NCBI GenBank assembly: GCA_043748015.1
Contig: JAYTOA010000034.1
Coordinates: forward strand, 1 to 30,024
DNA: 30,024 nucleotides
Source: JAIBBG01 sp043748015
Lineage (GTDB): Bacteria; Bacteroidota; Bacteroidia; Flavobacteriales_D; Sanyastnellaceae
Direction of reading: 5' to 3'
Position numbers and translations under genes: made by a program. The first letter of the stretch is position 1, and each line of letters starts with the position of its first letter. Shown here one piece after another: positions 1 through 8,441 of this stretch. The notes under the pieces are model-generated. The model had not been told where the DNA came from. It did no database searches and worked only from the letters and a program-made list of their open reading frames with translations.

Positions 1-1
1 T

Positions 2-1447
2 AGGAATCATTCAATTCTTGCTGCCGAAAACTCGAAATCATTTCGAAACGGCGTTTTGATATCAACTACGAAATTGTTTTTTCAAGACATCAAAAATGAC
101 TTTAAGTACAGTGATGTTTATCGTCCCGAATCTCCTGTTATTCGGCAGATACACAATGATGGAAAGAATGTGGGGATAAACCAGGATATCAGTTGGCATT
201 GGGGAAAAAACTCCATTGAAGGACATTTATGGGTTCAGGAAAAGTGGATGCAGCTCCCTGTTTCTATGGGTACGTATTCAGTGAGTACTGCACTGCAAAG
301 AGATCAGTTGATGCGATCTTCTTTGTCATTTGTTCATCGGGGTAGGGTAGATTCATTGCGAATTGTTAGTGCATGGCTCGAGGATGATTTGCATTACAGA
401 GATCGAAGAGACGAGACCGGAAATTATTTGATCGACTCACGCATTCAGTCCAAAGTTTTTTTCAATAATGCCAATTATCAATTGCGCATTCACAAAAACA
501 TTCAGGTGCAAACAAGTGTTGCGGTTGTTATTCCGCAAGTGATGACGAGTAATTATTTAGCCGGCAAGGGTTCAGGAAATTGGCAACAGGCGGGTGGAGG
601 AGTATTGTTCACTCCGGGCCTAAATATTTTCTCAATTGATGCCCGCAAGGAATTTCGAGCAACAAGCACATCACCTTCCTGGACGATGAGTTATCAAAGG
701 AAAATTGAAAGCGGAAAGGTGAGCGTCATTCCGGGAGTTCAGATTGCCAAGCGATTTCGCGCTCCTGATATGAACGAATTGTATTGGTCTCCGGGCGGAA
801 ACCTGCTTCTCAAGCCGGAATCCGGTTTGAATTACAAAACGAATATTCAGTTCAAATGGATGAAGAATGCCACACAGTCTTTAACTGCAAATCTTCAAAT
901 CTACTATGGTGAAATTTCAAATTGGATACAATGGATTCCGTCGTCATCAGGTTATTGGTCGCCGGTAAATTATAAAATAGTAAGAACGAAAGGTGTTGAG
1001 TTGCCTGTTGAATGCCAGTTCAAGGCGGGCAAAATGCTGTTGGATTTATTGGCAAGATATCAATACACACAAACGATCGGAGTGAATAGCGACAGGTGGA
1101 GCGATTCACTTTCATTCAAAATGATTTATACACCTGAGCATACCGCGACATTCATATGTGATGTTTCGTATCAACGATTCAATGGTGGTTTTTCGACACG
1201 TTATACTTCATCTCGATTTACCGATGAAAGCAATTCTTCGTTGCGATCATTGGATGCATATTTCCTTTCAGGTTTTAGTCTTGGATTTGCCTGGAACAAG
1301 TCCCGAATGGCAGTTCAAAGTTCTGTGGAGGTGACCAACTTATTCAATGTTGCATACGAATCCATTCGTTCGTTTGCCATGCCAGGTCGTGTGTTTCAAC
1401 TCAATCTTCAAATGAAATTTTTAAACAACCATAAAAAATCAATATGA
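2..1447 (+). CDS. TonB-dependent receptor, C-terminal part (BtuB-like), 5' cut by window edge
   Basis: The frame is open from base 2 to the TGA at 1445-1447, so the gene continues left of the window; the first internal TTG is not a real start. The visible ~480 residues look like the beta-barrel of an outer-membrane TonB-dependent receptor: many alternating amphipathic strands, the family phrase RFRAPDMNELYW followed by KPESGLNYK, and a C-terminal strand with VTNLFNVAYES and a final hydrophobic strand ending in QMKF. The plug domain and TonB box are not visible. It overlaps the next gene by 4 bp (ATGA), so the two are translationally coupled. The partner is a BtuG-like surface propeller, which suggests corrinoid (vitamin B12) uptake. 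The substrate is inferred from this pairing only; siderophore or other ligands remain possible. Confidence 0.85.
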   Translation, partial: RNHSILAAENSKSFRNGVLISTTKLFFQDIKNDFKYSDVYRPESPVIRQIHNDGKNVGINQDISWHWGKNSIEGHLWVQEKWMQLPVSMGTYSVSTALQRDQLMRSSLSFVHRGRVDSLRIVSAWLEDDLHYRDRRDETGNYLIDSRIQSKVFFNNANYQLRIHKNIQVQTSVAVVIPQVMTSNYLAGKGSGNWQQAGGGVLFTPGLNIFSIDARKEFRATSTSPSWTMSYQRKIESGKVSVIPGVQIAKRFRAPDMNELYWSPGGNLLLKPESGLNYKTNIQFKWMKNATQSLTANLQIYYGEISNWIQWIPSSSGYWSPVNYKIVRTKGVELPVECQFKAGKMLLDLLARYQYTQTIGVNSDRWSDSLSFKMIYTPEHTATFICDVSYQRFNGGFSTRYTSSRFTDESNSSLRSLDAYFLSGFSLGFAWNKSRMAVQSSVEVTNLFNVAYESIRSFAMPGRVFQLNLQMKFLNNHKKSI

Positions 1448-2496
1448 AAAAATTAGTCTATCTACTCATCGCTACAGTCATTCTTGTCTCGTGTAAAAAG
1501 AAGAATGAAGAATCGGTAATAGTTGTCGGAGATCCCGATACTGGGTTTTTACACGGCGCTTTCGTAGTGAATGAAGGTTCATTTTTGAACAACAACGCGA
1601 GTATCAGTTATATCGGTTCTGCCGATGAGATATCTAATGACATTTACCTTCAATCAAACGGATTTGAGTTGGGAGATGTATTGCAATCATTCACTGTAAT
1701 AAATGAGCAGGGTTATGCAGTGTTGAATAATTCGCAGAGAGTCGAAGTGATGGACATGAAGACGATGCGCTATCAGGCATCGATTTCGGGTCTTGATTAT
1801 CCGAGATATCTCTTAAATGTGGGTAATGGAACAGCATACATCACTAATGGAAGCATATCCGGAGATGTGAAGGTGATCAATCTTAATGACCGTTCTATCG
1901 TGACATCAATTGCAGTCGGCAACGGTCCTGAAAAAATGATCATCCTCGGAAATTATGTTTATGTATGCAATAGTGGTGGATGGGATCTTGATAGTACTAT
2001 TTCTGTAATTGATATTTCAACGAATTTAGTGAGCAGCGTCATCACCGTTGGTGACAGACCGATGGATATCACTTCAGATCACAATGGAAATATTTGGGTG
2101 ATTTGCAGTGGCAATGAAAGTTGGATGACAGGAGGCGAAACGGCGCCTTCATGTTACAAGATCAGTGGCGTAACAAATCAGGTCGTCGATAGCGTTGTTT
2201 TCGCTCTTGGCGGAATCAAGCCAAAGAATGTTGCGATTTCTCCGGCCGGCACAACATTGTATCTGGATATTGACGGCGTGAGTACAATTGACGTTGACGC
2301 AAACCCAAATAACACGATCAACTTTACGAGTGCGAATGTTGGTAGCCTTGATGTCAATCCGACAAATGGTGATCTCTGGATTTCTTCAGTTTCGGATTTC
2401 ACAACGCCTTCAACGGTTAAACAATACAGCTCTTCCGGTGTCTTGAAGAACACCTTCCTGGCCGGGATAGGGACCAATGGAGTGGTATTTAACTAA
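1444..2496 (+). CDS. BtuG-like (DUF5074/YncE-type) beta-propeller surface lipoprotein
   Basis: A 350-residue protein with a lipoprotein signal peptide: MKKLVYLLIATVILVSC, with the lipobox Cys at residue 17 followed by a Lys-rich stretch. The mature part shows repeating propeller blades: YPRYLLNVGNGTAYITN, GNGPEKMIILGNYVYVCNS, ISVIDISTNLVSSVITVGD, RPMDITSDHNGNIWVICSG. This is the YncE/DUF5074 pattern. In Bacteroides, BtuG is a surface lipoprotein of this fold that binds cobalamin very tightly and caps BtuB. Here the gene overlaps the upstream TonB receptor gene by 4 bp, the same pairing. The B12 role is inference from fold and context; a B12 riboswitch would lie upstream of the receptor and outside the window. 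A strong hairpin follows the stop codon. Confidence 0.75.
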   Translation: MKKLVYLLIATVILVSCKKKNEESVIVVGDPDTGFLHGAFVVNEGSFLNNNASISYIGSADEISNDIYLQSNGFELGDVLQSFTVINEQGYAVLNNSQRVEVMDMKTMRYQASISGLDYPRYLLNVGNGTAYITNGSISGDVKVINLNDRSIVTSIAVGNGPEKMIILGNYVYVCNSGGWDLDSTISVIDISTNLVSSVITVGDRPMDITSDHNGNIWVICSGNESWMTGGETAPSCYKISGVTNQVVDSVVFALGGIKPKNVAISPAGTTLYLDIDGVSTIDVDANPNNTINFTSANVGSLDVNPTNGDLWISSVSDFTTPSTVKQYSSSGVLKNTFLAGIGTNGVVFN

Positions 2497-2538
2497 GGAG
2501 AAGCTCTTACTTGAATGTTTCGCAAAAGTTGGAAAAAA

Positions 2539-2566
2539 CAAAAGCGTTCAAAGATGAACGCTTTTG
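2539..2566. terminator. Bidirectional hairpin terminator
   Basis: A perfect 11-bp stem (CAAAAGCGTTC pairing with GAACGCTTTTG) closes a 6-base loop (AAAGAT). It lies between the convergent btuG-like and yceI genes. The A-run on the left arm and T-run on the right arm let it act as an intrinsic terminator in both directions. Confidence 0.75.
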
Positions 2567-2588
2567 ATTTCCAGTTGAATTTGCCGAA

Positions 2589-3101
2589 TTAAGCAGCCTT
2601 TACCAATTGTATCTCACCATTTATTTTTACTTCATCACTCACAAGTACACCACCTGTTTCCAACAATGCGTTCCACTCCAGTCCGAAATCCTTGCGGTTG
2701 ATTTTCCCACTTAAAGTGAATCCAAGTCTATAATTTCCCCATGGATCCTTGCCATTACCACCTTCTTCAACATTGAGTTCAACACTTTTGGTGACGCCCT
2801 TAATCGTGAGATCACCAACAAGTTTTCCATTCGAATAAGTTTGACCAACAAATTTCATTTCTGCGAATTTATCAGTGTCAAAAAAGTCGGCAGACTGCAA
2901 ATGTCCGTCTCGTTTTTCATCACCAGTTGAAATGCTTTTCATGTCAGCAGTGAAGGAAATTTTCGGGTTGCTGAATTGATCGTCGTCTGAAGTAGCGTTC
3001 ACCATTACTTTTCCGAATGCGCCGGTAACGTTCGCGATCATCATATGTTTTACTTTGAATGTTACTTCACTGTGCGAAGCATCAAAATTCCATTTTGTCA
3101 T
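2589..3101 (-). CDS. YceI family protein (cytoplasmic form)
   Basis: The frame is open further upstream, but the family begins at the ATG at 3101 (MTKWNFDASHSEVTFKVKHM), giving 170 residues, the usual YceI length. The W-x-D-x-x-H-S-x-V-x-F-x-V-x-H-M opening is the YceI hallmark. It is followed by strands typical of the lipocalin-like barrel: GDLTIKGVTKSVELNVE, WGNYRLGFTLSGKINRKDFGL and a final VKINGEIQLVKA. YceI proteins bind long amphipathic molecules such as polyisoprenoids. There is no signal peptide with this start, so it should be cytoplasmic, unlike E. coli YceI. It follows the plug-protein gene on the same strand with a 133-bp gap. The exact ligand is unknown. Confidence 0.88.
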   Translation of the reverse strand: MTKWNFDASHSEVTFKVKHMMIANVTGAFGKVMVNATSDDDQFSNPKISFTADMKSISTGDEKRDGHLQSADFFDTDKFAEMKFVGQTYSNGKLVGDLTIKGVTKSVELNVEEGGNGKDPWGNYRLGFTLSGKINRKDFGLEWNALLETGGVLVSDEVKINGEIQLVKAA

Positions 3102-3234
3102 TGCATTAATAGTTTTAAAATTGAGTGCAATATTCCAACTGATGATTGAGGAATTTGGTTGATATCGGTCAATGCCGGATATCTGTTGATCAGGATCAAT
3201 GAAGCCAATTGGAAGAATACGATGGCACTTGTTA

Positions 3235-4500
3235 TCAGCGGGCACTCGCATCTGCTTTTAGCGCAATGACACGATCATAACCACGCATACGATCATACAT
3301 GTATAGGATGATGTGATATGTGTTTTCTGTTGCAGCATAAGAACCTTCAGTTGTTCTAAGATCATTTTTTGCGAAGTACTTATCGCGTGAGACGTAGCGA
3401 TAGTTGTAATAGCCTTGCTTAAGCAAAGCTGTATATAAATACGAGCCGGAGGCTTTGTCGTATTTGCAGATCATTGGTTTATCATTGAACGCATTGAGTC
3501 TGCCTTCGATGATTATATCACTTTCAGAAATTTCCGGCATCGTTAATTTGAAGTGGACCATCACATAATCTCCTTCCAGATTTGAATCACTGGTACCATC
3601 TGTTTTGACTAAAAAATTACCGTTGAGATCATTCCATGTTGCATAAGCTTTTCTTCCTTCGGGCAAATCGGGACGTAGATATACATTAAATCCGTCGGGC
3701 TCAAGCATGATGTATTCCACTTCGTTACTTACATAGCGAACGTTTTTCACTTCGAAATTTCGGTATTCGCTGCCGGCTTCGAAATTGTTTTCTCCCATGG
3801 AATAATCATAGGTGAGCACATCTTGTTTGATGAAAATTGGTTTGAGATTGTTCACTGAACTATTCCAATCCATATTTTGAATGATCGTCACATTGAGATC
3901 ACGCATCGGATCATTGATGGAAAAATCTTTATGCCCAATATCAAAATCTACTTCTTGCATCTTGAATCTTTCAGCAACAATTGAACTGGGAGCAACCCGG
4001 GAGTTGATTGTTACTGCACTCTCATATATCACGAATCGATAGGTAATCAGCCATTTGCTGCGATCGTTGATGTCCTGACCGTCGAAAACAACCATGAGAT
4101 AATTACCGGAGTATCTCGGTTTGCTCATATCACCCGGATAGGAGAATTTGTAATGAACGTAGTCATACATAGTGCTGAAAGCCGCTTCAAATTCGGAAAT
4201 ACTTTGCGTCTGAAATCCCTGAAGATATTCATTAGGTTCTAACTCACTTTGCTTCCAATCGTGCGTGCAATGAATGACACCAAAATTGTAATAATTGAAT
4301 TCAGTTCCCATTACATCGAAATGAAATTCAAGAATTTCACCTGATTGAAAGCCAATGAGCGCATTGCCGAGAGGGTTGCCAACGGGATGAACCAGAACTG
4401 TGTGAACGTTCTGAGAGTAGCAGGCATTTTTGAATTCATTTTGTCCTAGAATGGATGGAGCAAAAAGAATGAGGAGAAGACATGGAACAAAATATTTCAC
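3235..4500 (-). CDS. Type IX secretion system plug protein (DUF5103 family)
   Basis: A secreted protein of about 421 residues with a signal peptide (KYFVPCLLLILFAPSILGQ). The body matches the DUF5103/T9SS plug pattern: VHPVGNPLGNALIGFQSGE near the N-terminus, FGVIHCTHDWKQSELEPNEYLQGF, then an RYSGNYLMVVFD region and a C-terminal GYYNYRYVSRD...TEGSYAATENTYHIILYM stretch. In the Flavobacterium SprA translocon structure, the Plug protein closes the periplasmic side of the outer-membrane channel. I chose the GTG at 4500 because it gives a normal short signal peptide; a TTG at 4548 would add 16 residues. Its presence agrees with the T9SS sorting domain on the CotH protein at 12717-14960. The other T9SS components are not in the window. 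Confidence 0.85.
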   Translation of the reverse strand: MKYFVPCLLLILFAPSILGQNEFKNACYSQNVHTVLVHPVGNPLGNALIGFQSGEILEFHFDVMGTEFNYYNFGVIHCTHDWKQSELEPNEYLQGFQTQSISEFEAAFSTMYDYVHYKFSYPGDMSKPRYSGNYLMVVFDGQDINDRSKWLITYRFVIYESAVTINSRVAPSSIVAERFKMQEVDFDIGHKDFSINDPMRDLNVTIIQNMDWNSSVNNLKPIFIKQDVLTYDYSMGENNFEAGSEYRNFEVKNVRYVSNEVEYIMLEPDGFNVYLRPDLPEGRKAYATWNDLNGNFLVKTDGTSDSNLEGDYVMVHFKLTMPEISESDIIIEGRLNAFNDKPMICKYDKASGSYLYTALLKQGYYNYRYVSRDKYFAKNDLRTTEGSYAATENTYHIILYMYDRMRGYDRVIALKADASAR

Positions 4501-4688
4501 CCGGTAAAATTCGTTTTTAAGTAGAGATAAATCTAAAGATCGATTCAATTTTTTTTGTGAAGCATCAATGGAAAGTTTAAAACAAAGAAGAAGCAGCTAT
4601 TAGGGCTCGAGATTGGCAGACTATAAAAATCGGGCCATAAGGCAGTTATGTGTGATGGACAGTGGCATTTATGATTAAGTTCGCGGCC

Positions 4689-5756
4689 ATGAAAAGTGGG
4701 TATCTATTCCTTTTATGTTTTTTGCTGGCGTTGCTTTTGTTGCCTTCGTGCAAGCCGAAGGAGCAACCGCTTGCCGGAAGATATTACACGGGAGTTTTAT
4801 TCGGAAAGCCCTATTTCATTGATGCAGTTGGGGATTCTACAGACTACACTCATCAGATAGATTCAATCGTAAATGCCTTTGAAAGGAATTTTAACGGCAA
4901 CGATCCTTCAAGCATCATCGCACGCTACAATGCATACATACGAAGAGATTCGGTTTTTGTATTCTATGATAGTACGCGCGCTTTTGGTCTAGTATATGAT
5001 CTCGCAAAGGACTTGAACATTGCGACGATGCAATACTTCGACCCAACAATCAATCCTTTGAAGCGGGCATGGATGGTATCGAGAGCATCAAAGTTGCCGG
5101 AACCCAATCTCGATTCGATTTACAATTTTGTCGGCTTTGACGGAGCGAAAATGGATCTCAACGAGATGACCGATGAATCTTACAACTATCGTGAAAGTCA
5201 ACTGCGTAAATCTGATCCCAGAATTGAGGCAGACTTCACCAATCTTGCGTCTGCAATGGCTCTTGACTACGTTGGTGATCTTCTCGAATCAGTTGGCATG
5301 GTTCAATATAGAATTAAATATGGACGCGATGTGCTGACATATGGAGTTGTCATCGATTCACTGAATATAGTGCCAATTGGAATTTCTGATGACTCAACTG
5401 ACAAGTACATCAGACTTGTCAATATGGCTTTTTCAGCAAAAACTGCTCAGGATAAAACGTTGATGATTGATCCGACGTACGGATATCCCGTGGAAAATGA
5501 AATGGCTTATGTGGCTGTTGCGGCACCATCGCTTGCCGAATCTGTAGTTTTTTCCGAGGCATTTATGTCAATGGGATTGGATAAGGCAAGTGAATATTAC
5601 ACTAGAAATGCAGAAAGTAAAATTCAATCGTTTATGTTCTATGCTGAAGAAAAAATCACGGATGAATCTGTGAGTGAAAAGAGGCTGTATAGTGCATCAA
5701 CTGATGGGTTCGATCGATTGCTGGTGCGTGTTGATTCACTTAATAGCAACAAGTAA
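4689..5756 (+). CDS. ApbE-like (FAD:protein FMN transferase family) lipoprotein with degenerate active site
   Basis: About 355 residues from the ATG at 4689, which gives a compact lipoprotein signal (MKSGYLFLLC...LLLLPSC, Cys21); the ATG at 4671 or GTG at 4662 would only lengthen the N-terminus. The ApbE fold is visible: FDPTINPLKRAW (117-128), LDYVGDLLESVG (192-203) and MIDPTYGYPVENEMAYVAVAAPS (259-281). The catalytic parts are eroded. The consensus D-L-G-x-I-A-K-G-x-x-x-D reads DFTNLASAMALD (182-193). The C-terminal metal-binding A-D-A-x-S-T reads SVVFSE (285-290), so the Asp and Thr are missing. ApbE normally attaches FMN to flavoproteins such as RnfG/NqrC; this copy is probably inactive as a transferase or has another role. 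It sits 20 bp before tsaD. Confidence 0.7.
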   Translation: MKSGYLFLLCFLLALLLLPSCKPKEQPLAGRYYTGVLFGKPYFIDAVGDSTDYTHQIDSIVNAFERNFNGNDPSSIIARYNAYIRRDSVFVFYDSTRAFGLVYDLAKDLNIATMQYFDPTINPLKRAWMVSRASKLPEPNLDSIYNFVGFDGAKMDLNEMTDESYNYRESQLRKSDPRIEADFTNLASAMALDYVGDLLESVGMVQYRIKYGRDVLTYGVVIDSLNIVPIGISDDSTDKYIRLVNMAFSAKTAQDKTLMIDPTYGYPVENEMAYVAVAAPSLAESVVFSEAFMSMGLDKASEYYTRNAESKIQSFMFYAEEKITDESVSEKRLYSASTDGFDRLLVRVDSLNSNK

Positions 5757-5776
5757 TTGAATGCATTCTACCATAG

Positions 5777-6808
5777 TTGAGTAACGAGAAGCGGCCATAT
5801 ATTCTTGCAATTGAGTCAAGTTGCGATGAGACATCAGCGGCGATCATGCACGGTGATATAGTGCTTTCAAATATTATCGCTACTCAGAAAATTCATGAGA
5901 AGTATGGAGGCGTAGTACCTGAATTGGCAAGTCGTGCTCATCAATCGAACATTGCTCCTGTGGTCGGGCAGGCGATGCATGAAGCCGGAATTGCAAGACA
6001 AGATCTGGAGGCCATCGCATTCACGCAGGGGCCAGGCTTGATGGGCTCGTTGCTTGTAGGTGCTTCATTTGCGAAGAGTATGAGCTTGGCATTAAACATT
6101 CCGCTGATTGCTGTTCATCATATGCAGGCGCATGTACTTGCACATTTTATTTCCTCATCAGAAAAAAAAACGATGCCATCATTTCCTCTATTGTGTCTTA
6201 CTGTTAGTGGTGGTCATACACAAATCGTTTTGGTGAAATCACCTTCTGATATGAAAGTGATTGGCGAAACAATTGACGATGCTGCCGGCGAAGCATTTGA
6301 CAAAGCCGCAAAGGTGCTCGGGTTGAAATATCCCGGAGGGCCACTCATTGATAAAAATGCGCAAGATGGAGAACCGGAAAAGTATCATTTTACAGCGCCA
6401 CGATTAAGTGGACTTCAATATAGTTTTAGCGGATTGAAGACAAGCCTTCTATATTTCCTTCGTGCGGAAATAGCAAAAGACAAATCTTTTATAGAACGTG
6501 AATTGAATAACATTTGTGCTTCATATCAGCGCACTTTGGTCGACTATTTACTACTGAATTTTAGTAGGGCTGCAGAGCAATATGATGTGAAGGATCTTTG
6601 TCTCGCCGGTGGAGTTTCTGCAAATAGCGAACTGCGCAGGAAGTTTCTTTTGATGAGTGAGAAGCAAGGTCGTAATGCTTTTATACCACCATTCGAGTAT
6701 TGCACTGACAATGCTGCTATGATTGGTATTACGGGGTATTTCAAGTATCTGGAGAGTGATTTTGCGGATCTCTCTTCAATACCCAAACCTGCCTGGAAAA
6801 TCGGGTAA
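5777..6808 (+). CDS. tsaD: tRNA N6-adenosine threonylcarbamoyltransferase TsaD
   Basis: A 343-residue protein that fits the whole Kae1/TsaD family: ILAIESSCDETSAAI (9-23), VPELASRAH (47-55), GPGLMGSLLVG (85-95), the metal-binding H115-x3-H119 in VHHMQAH, LTVSGGHTQIV (141-151), LAGGVSANS (276-284) and D311 in DNAAMIG. It transfers the threonylcarbamoyl group from TC-AMP to A37 of ANN-reading tRNAs, working with TsaB and TsaE (not in the window). The start must be the TTG at 5777: an in-frame TAG lies directly before it (5774-5776), and the next ATG (codon 24) falls after the conserved first motif. It follows the ApbE-like gene closely and may be cotranscribed. Confidence 0.97.
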   Translation: MSNEKRPYILAIESSCDETSAAIMHGDIVLSNIIATQKIHEKYGGVVPELASRAHQSNIAPVVGQAMHEAGIARQDLEAIAFTQGPGLMGSLLVGASFAKSMSLALNIPLIAVHHMQAHVLAHFISSSEKKTMPSFPLLCLTVSGGHTQIVLVKSPSDMKVIGETIDDAAGEAFDKAAKVLGLKYPGGPLIDKNAQDGEPEKYHFTAPRLSGLQYSFSGLKTSLLYFLRAEIAKDKSFIERELNNICASYQRTLVDYLLLNFSRAAEQYDVKDLCLAGGVSANSELRRKFLLMSEKQGRNAFIPPFEYCTDNAAMIGITGYFKYLESDFADLSSIPKPAWKIG

Positions 6809-6851
6809 GATGAACGTGTGATTCATCCGAAGTCCTTGTTTTGTTCTACGA

Positions 6852-7591
6852 TCAATTAAGTAAATATTTTGAAGCGACAATGCTGTTGGAGGAGTTCACG
6901 GTACGATGAACAGGAATGTCCGCTTAAACTTGTATGTATGTTGAATTGGTCCTAAAAGAAATGTCATCAATAGTCAATTCACCATTCAAGCGGATATCAA
7001 CCACACTGTTTGAAAGATCACCACTGTTGTGAATGAAGTTGACGTATGCTATAGACGTAGCCGTCACAATTTCATTTTCGGCATGGCCTAATTCGCCATC
7101 GTATGAATCCATTTGAACTTAATAAGTCGCACCTCCCGTCAATCTGGACACGAACATATTTGAAGTGAATTCCTTGTCATCATTACAACTTTCCGCCATT
7201 TCGTCATTGGCTTTGATAAACTGGAAAGTAACGAACGACAGATAATCATCAACAGACCTAAGAGCAATTTGAGTGTCAATATTTGTTTGAGCAAGGCAAA
7301 TGTTGATGTTCACAGCGCGATTAGCCGAAGCGATAAATTGGAATCAAACGGAATTCTGATCTTCTTGATCCCGCACACACCAAGTGCTAAAACAGGGCTC
7401 AGGTTGTGTTGAAGGTAGTGGAGGCAGTTCGTTCATTTGAGTTGTTGGTTCGGTATTGTCGAACATTATGGAGGCACCGTCAAAAACAATTATTCTGCGT
7501 TGCAAACATTGTCGTTGGCCGGTTGTGCAAAAGCATTCAGTGCAAGTGATGAAAGAATGATTGTTGCGAAAGCGCTAAGGTTGTTACTCAT
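6852..7591 (-). pseudogene. Decayed secreted protein with PANDN-type N-terminus and DUF4397 domain
   Basis: No single open frame spans this ~890-bp gap, but a broken gene can be read on the minus strand. From the ATG at 7591 comes a clear signal peptide (MSNNLSAFATIILSS, LALNAFAQ) followed by PANDNVCNAE, a common start of mature Bacteroidota exoproteins. A stop at 7490-7492 is avoided by a one-base frame change near 7493-7497, giving IIVFDGASIMFDNTEPTTQM. The new frame runs on through DQNSV-[TGA]-FQF (7344-7346, expected Trp) and GGATY-[TAA]-VQMDSYDG (7119-7121, expected Tyr). It then enters a DUF4397-like stretch (AYVNFIHNSGDLSNSVVDI, RLNGELTIDD), has a third stop at 6924-6926 and ends at 6852. 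Any C-terminal sorting domain is gone. The lesions fit recent inactivation of an extracellular protein. Confidence 0.7.
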
Positions 7592-7697
7592 AAAATTCAG
7601 CTGTGAATGCGACAAATAAATTCCGGCAATTTATGGTGTCATGGAAATGGAGTGTTTTAACAAGACGAACCAAACTTTGAAATTGAAATGATGGAAT

Positions 7698-8441
7698 TCA
7701 CAAGCCAAGAACTTCTTTCAGTCTGTTATATCCGGATCTGCTAAGTGGAATTTTTTTGCCATTTTTCAAAAGGGCAACATGTGCATTTTTTTCATACGGT
7801 TCTATTCGAGTGATTTGTTGTAGCCGAATTATGAAGGACCGATGTACTCGAAGGAAGTCTTGTTGACTTAACGACTGCTCGAAATAATTCATCGTTTTTT
7901 TCTTGAGGAAATAATCTTTCTCAGTAAAAATTTTCACATAGTCGTCATATGCCTCGATATAGAAAATATCCTGGGCCGGAACAATGGAGATTTTGTTTCC
8001 GAATCGAATCGCAATTCGATTTTGTTCTTCATGATTCTTTTGAGGAGTGTTAGTGAGCTCTTGAACTGCTGACCCGGAGGTCGCGTCCAGTCTTTGATTC
8101 AGCCATTTTTGAATCGCAACACCAAAACGCTCTTTGCTGAAGGGCTTGAGTAAATAATCAATGGCATTCGCATCAAATGCCTTCATTGCATATTCGTCGT
8201 ACGCGGTTGTAAAAATGACTTGAGGCGCAGTGTCTAACAATTCAAGCATTTCAAACCCAGTTAGTTTAGGCATTTGAATATCTAGAAATATTAAATCAGG
8301 TTGTAATTCTCCAATTGCTTTAACACCTTCAAATCCGTCGTTACATTCTTTGACAATTTGAAAATTGGAATAAGCCTGCAAGTATTCGGCAACGATTGAA
8401 CGGGCCAATGGTTCATCATCTATTAGAACTACTTTGATCAT
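7698..8441 (-). CDS. LytTR-family response regulator
   Basis: A 247-residue two-domain regulator. The receiver (1-120) has the acidic pair D9/D10, the phosphoacceptor D54 in FLDIQMP, T78/T79 and K99 in the LLKPF motif. The C-terminal LytTR DNA-binding domain (about 145-245) shows IFYIEAYDDYVKIFT, then FLRVHRSFIIRL and IPLSRSGYNRLKEVLG, typical of the AlgR/AgrA/LytR group. Its start overlaps the stop of the upstream kinase gene by 4 bp, so the two form a classic two-component pair. LytTR proteins usually bind short direct repeats near promoters and are often autoregulatory. The input signal is unknown; the LiaF-like protein encoded just before the kinase suggests the cell envelope. Confidence 0.95.
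   Translation of the reverse strand: MIKVVLIDDEPLARSIVAEYLQAYSNFQIVKECNDGFEGVKAIGELQPDLIFLDIQMPKLTGFEMLELLDTAPQVIFTTAYDEYAMKAFDANAIDYLLKPFSKERFGVAIQKWLNQRLDATSGSAVQELTNTPQKNHEEQNRIAIRFGNKISIVPAQDIFYIEAYDDYVKIFTEKDYFLKKKTMNYFEQSLSQQDFLRVHRSFIIRLQQITRIEPYEKNAHVALLKNGKKIPLSRSGYNRLKEVLGL

Noticed and set aside
6924..7313. Two separate small minus-strand genes (62 and 64 codons)
   Set aside because: They are in the same frame, separated by one stop where a Tyr is expected, and read as parts of one decayed protein.
7437..7619. Plus-strand frame of 60 codons in the gap before the LytTR gene
   Set aside because: It is antisense to the signal peptide and N-terminus of the broken minus-strand gene, and has no family similarity.
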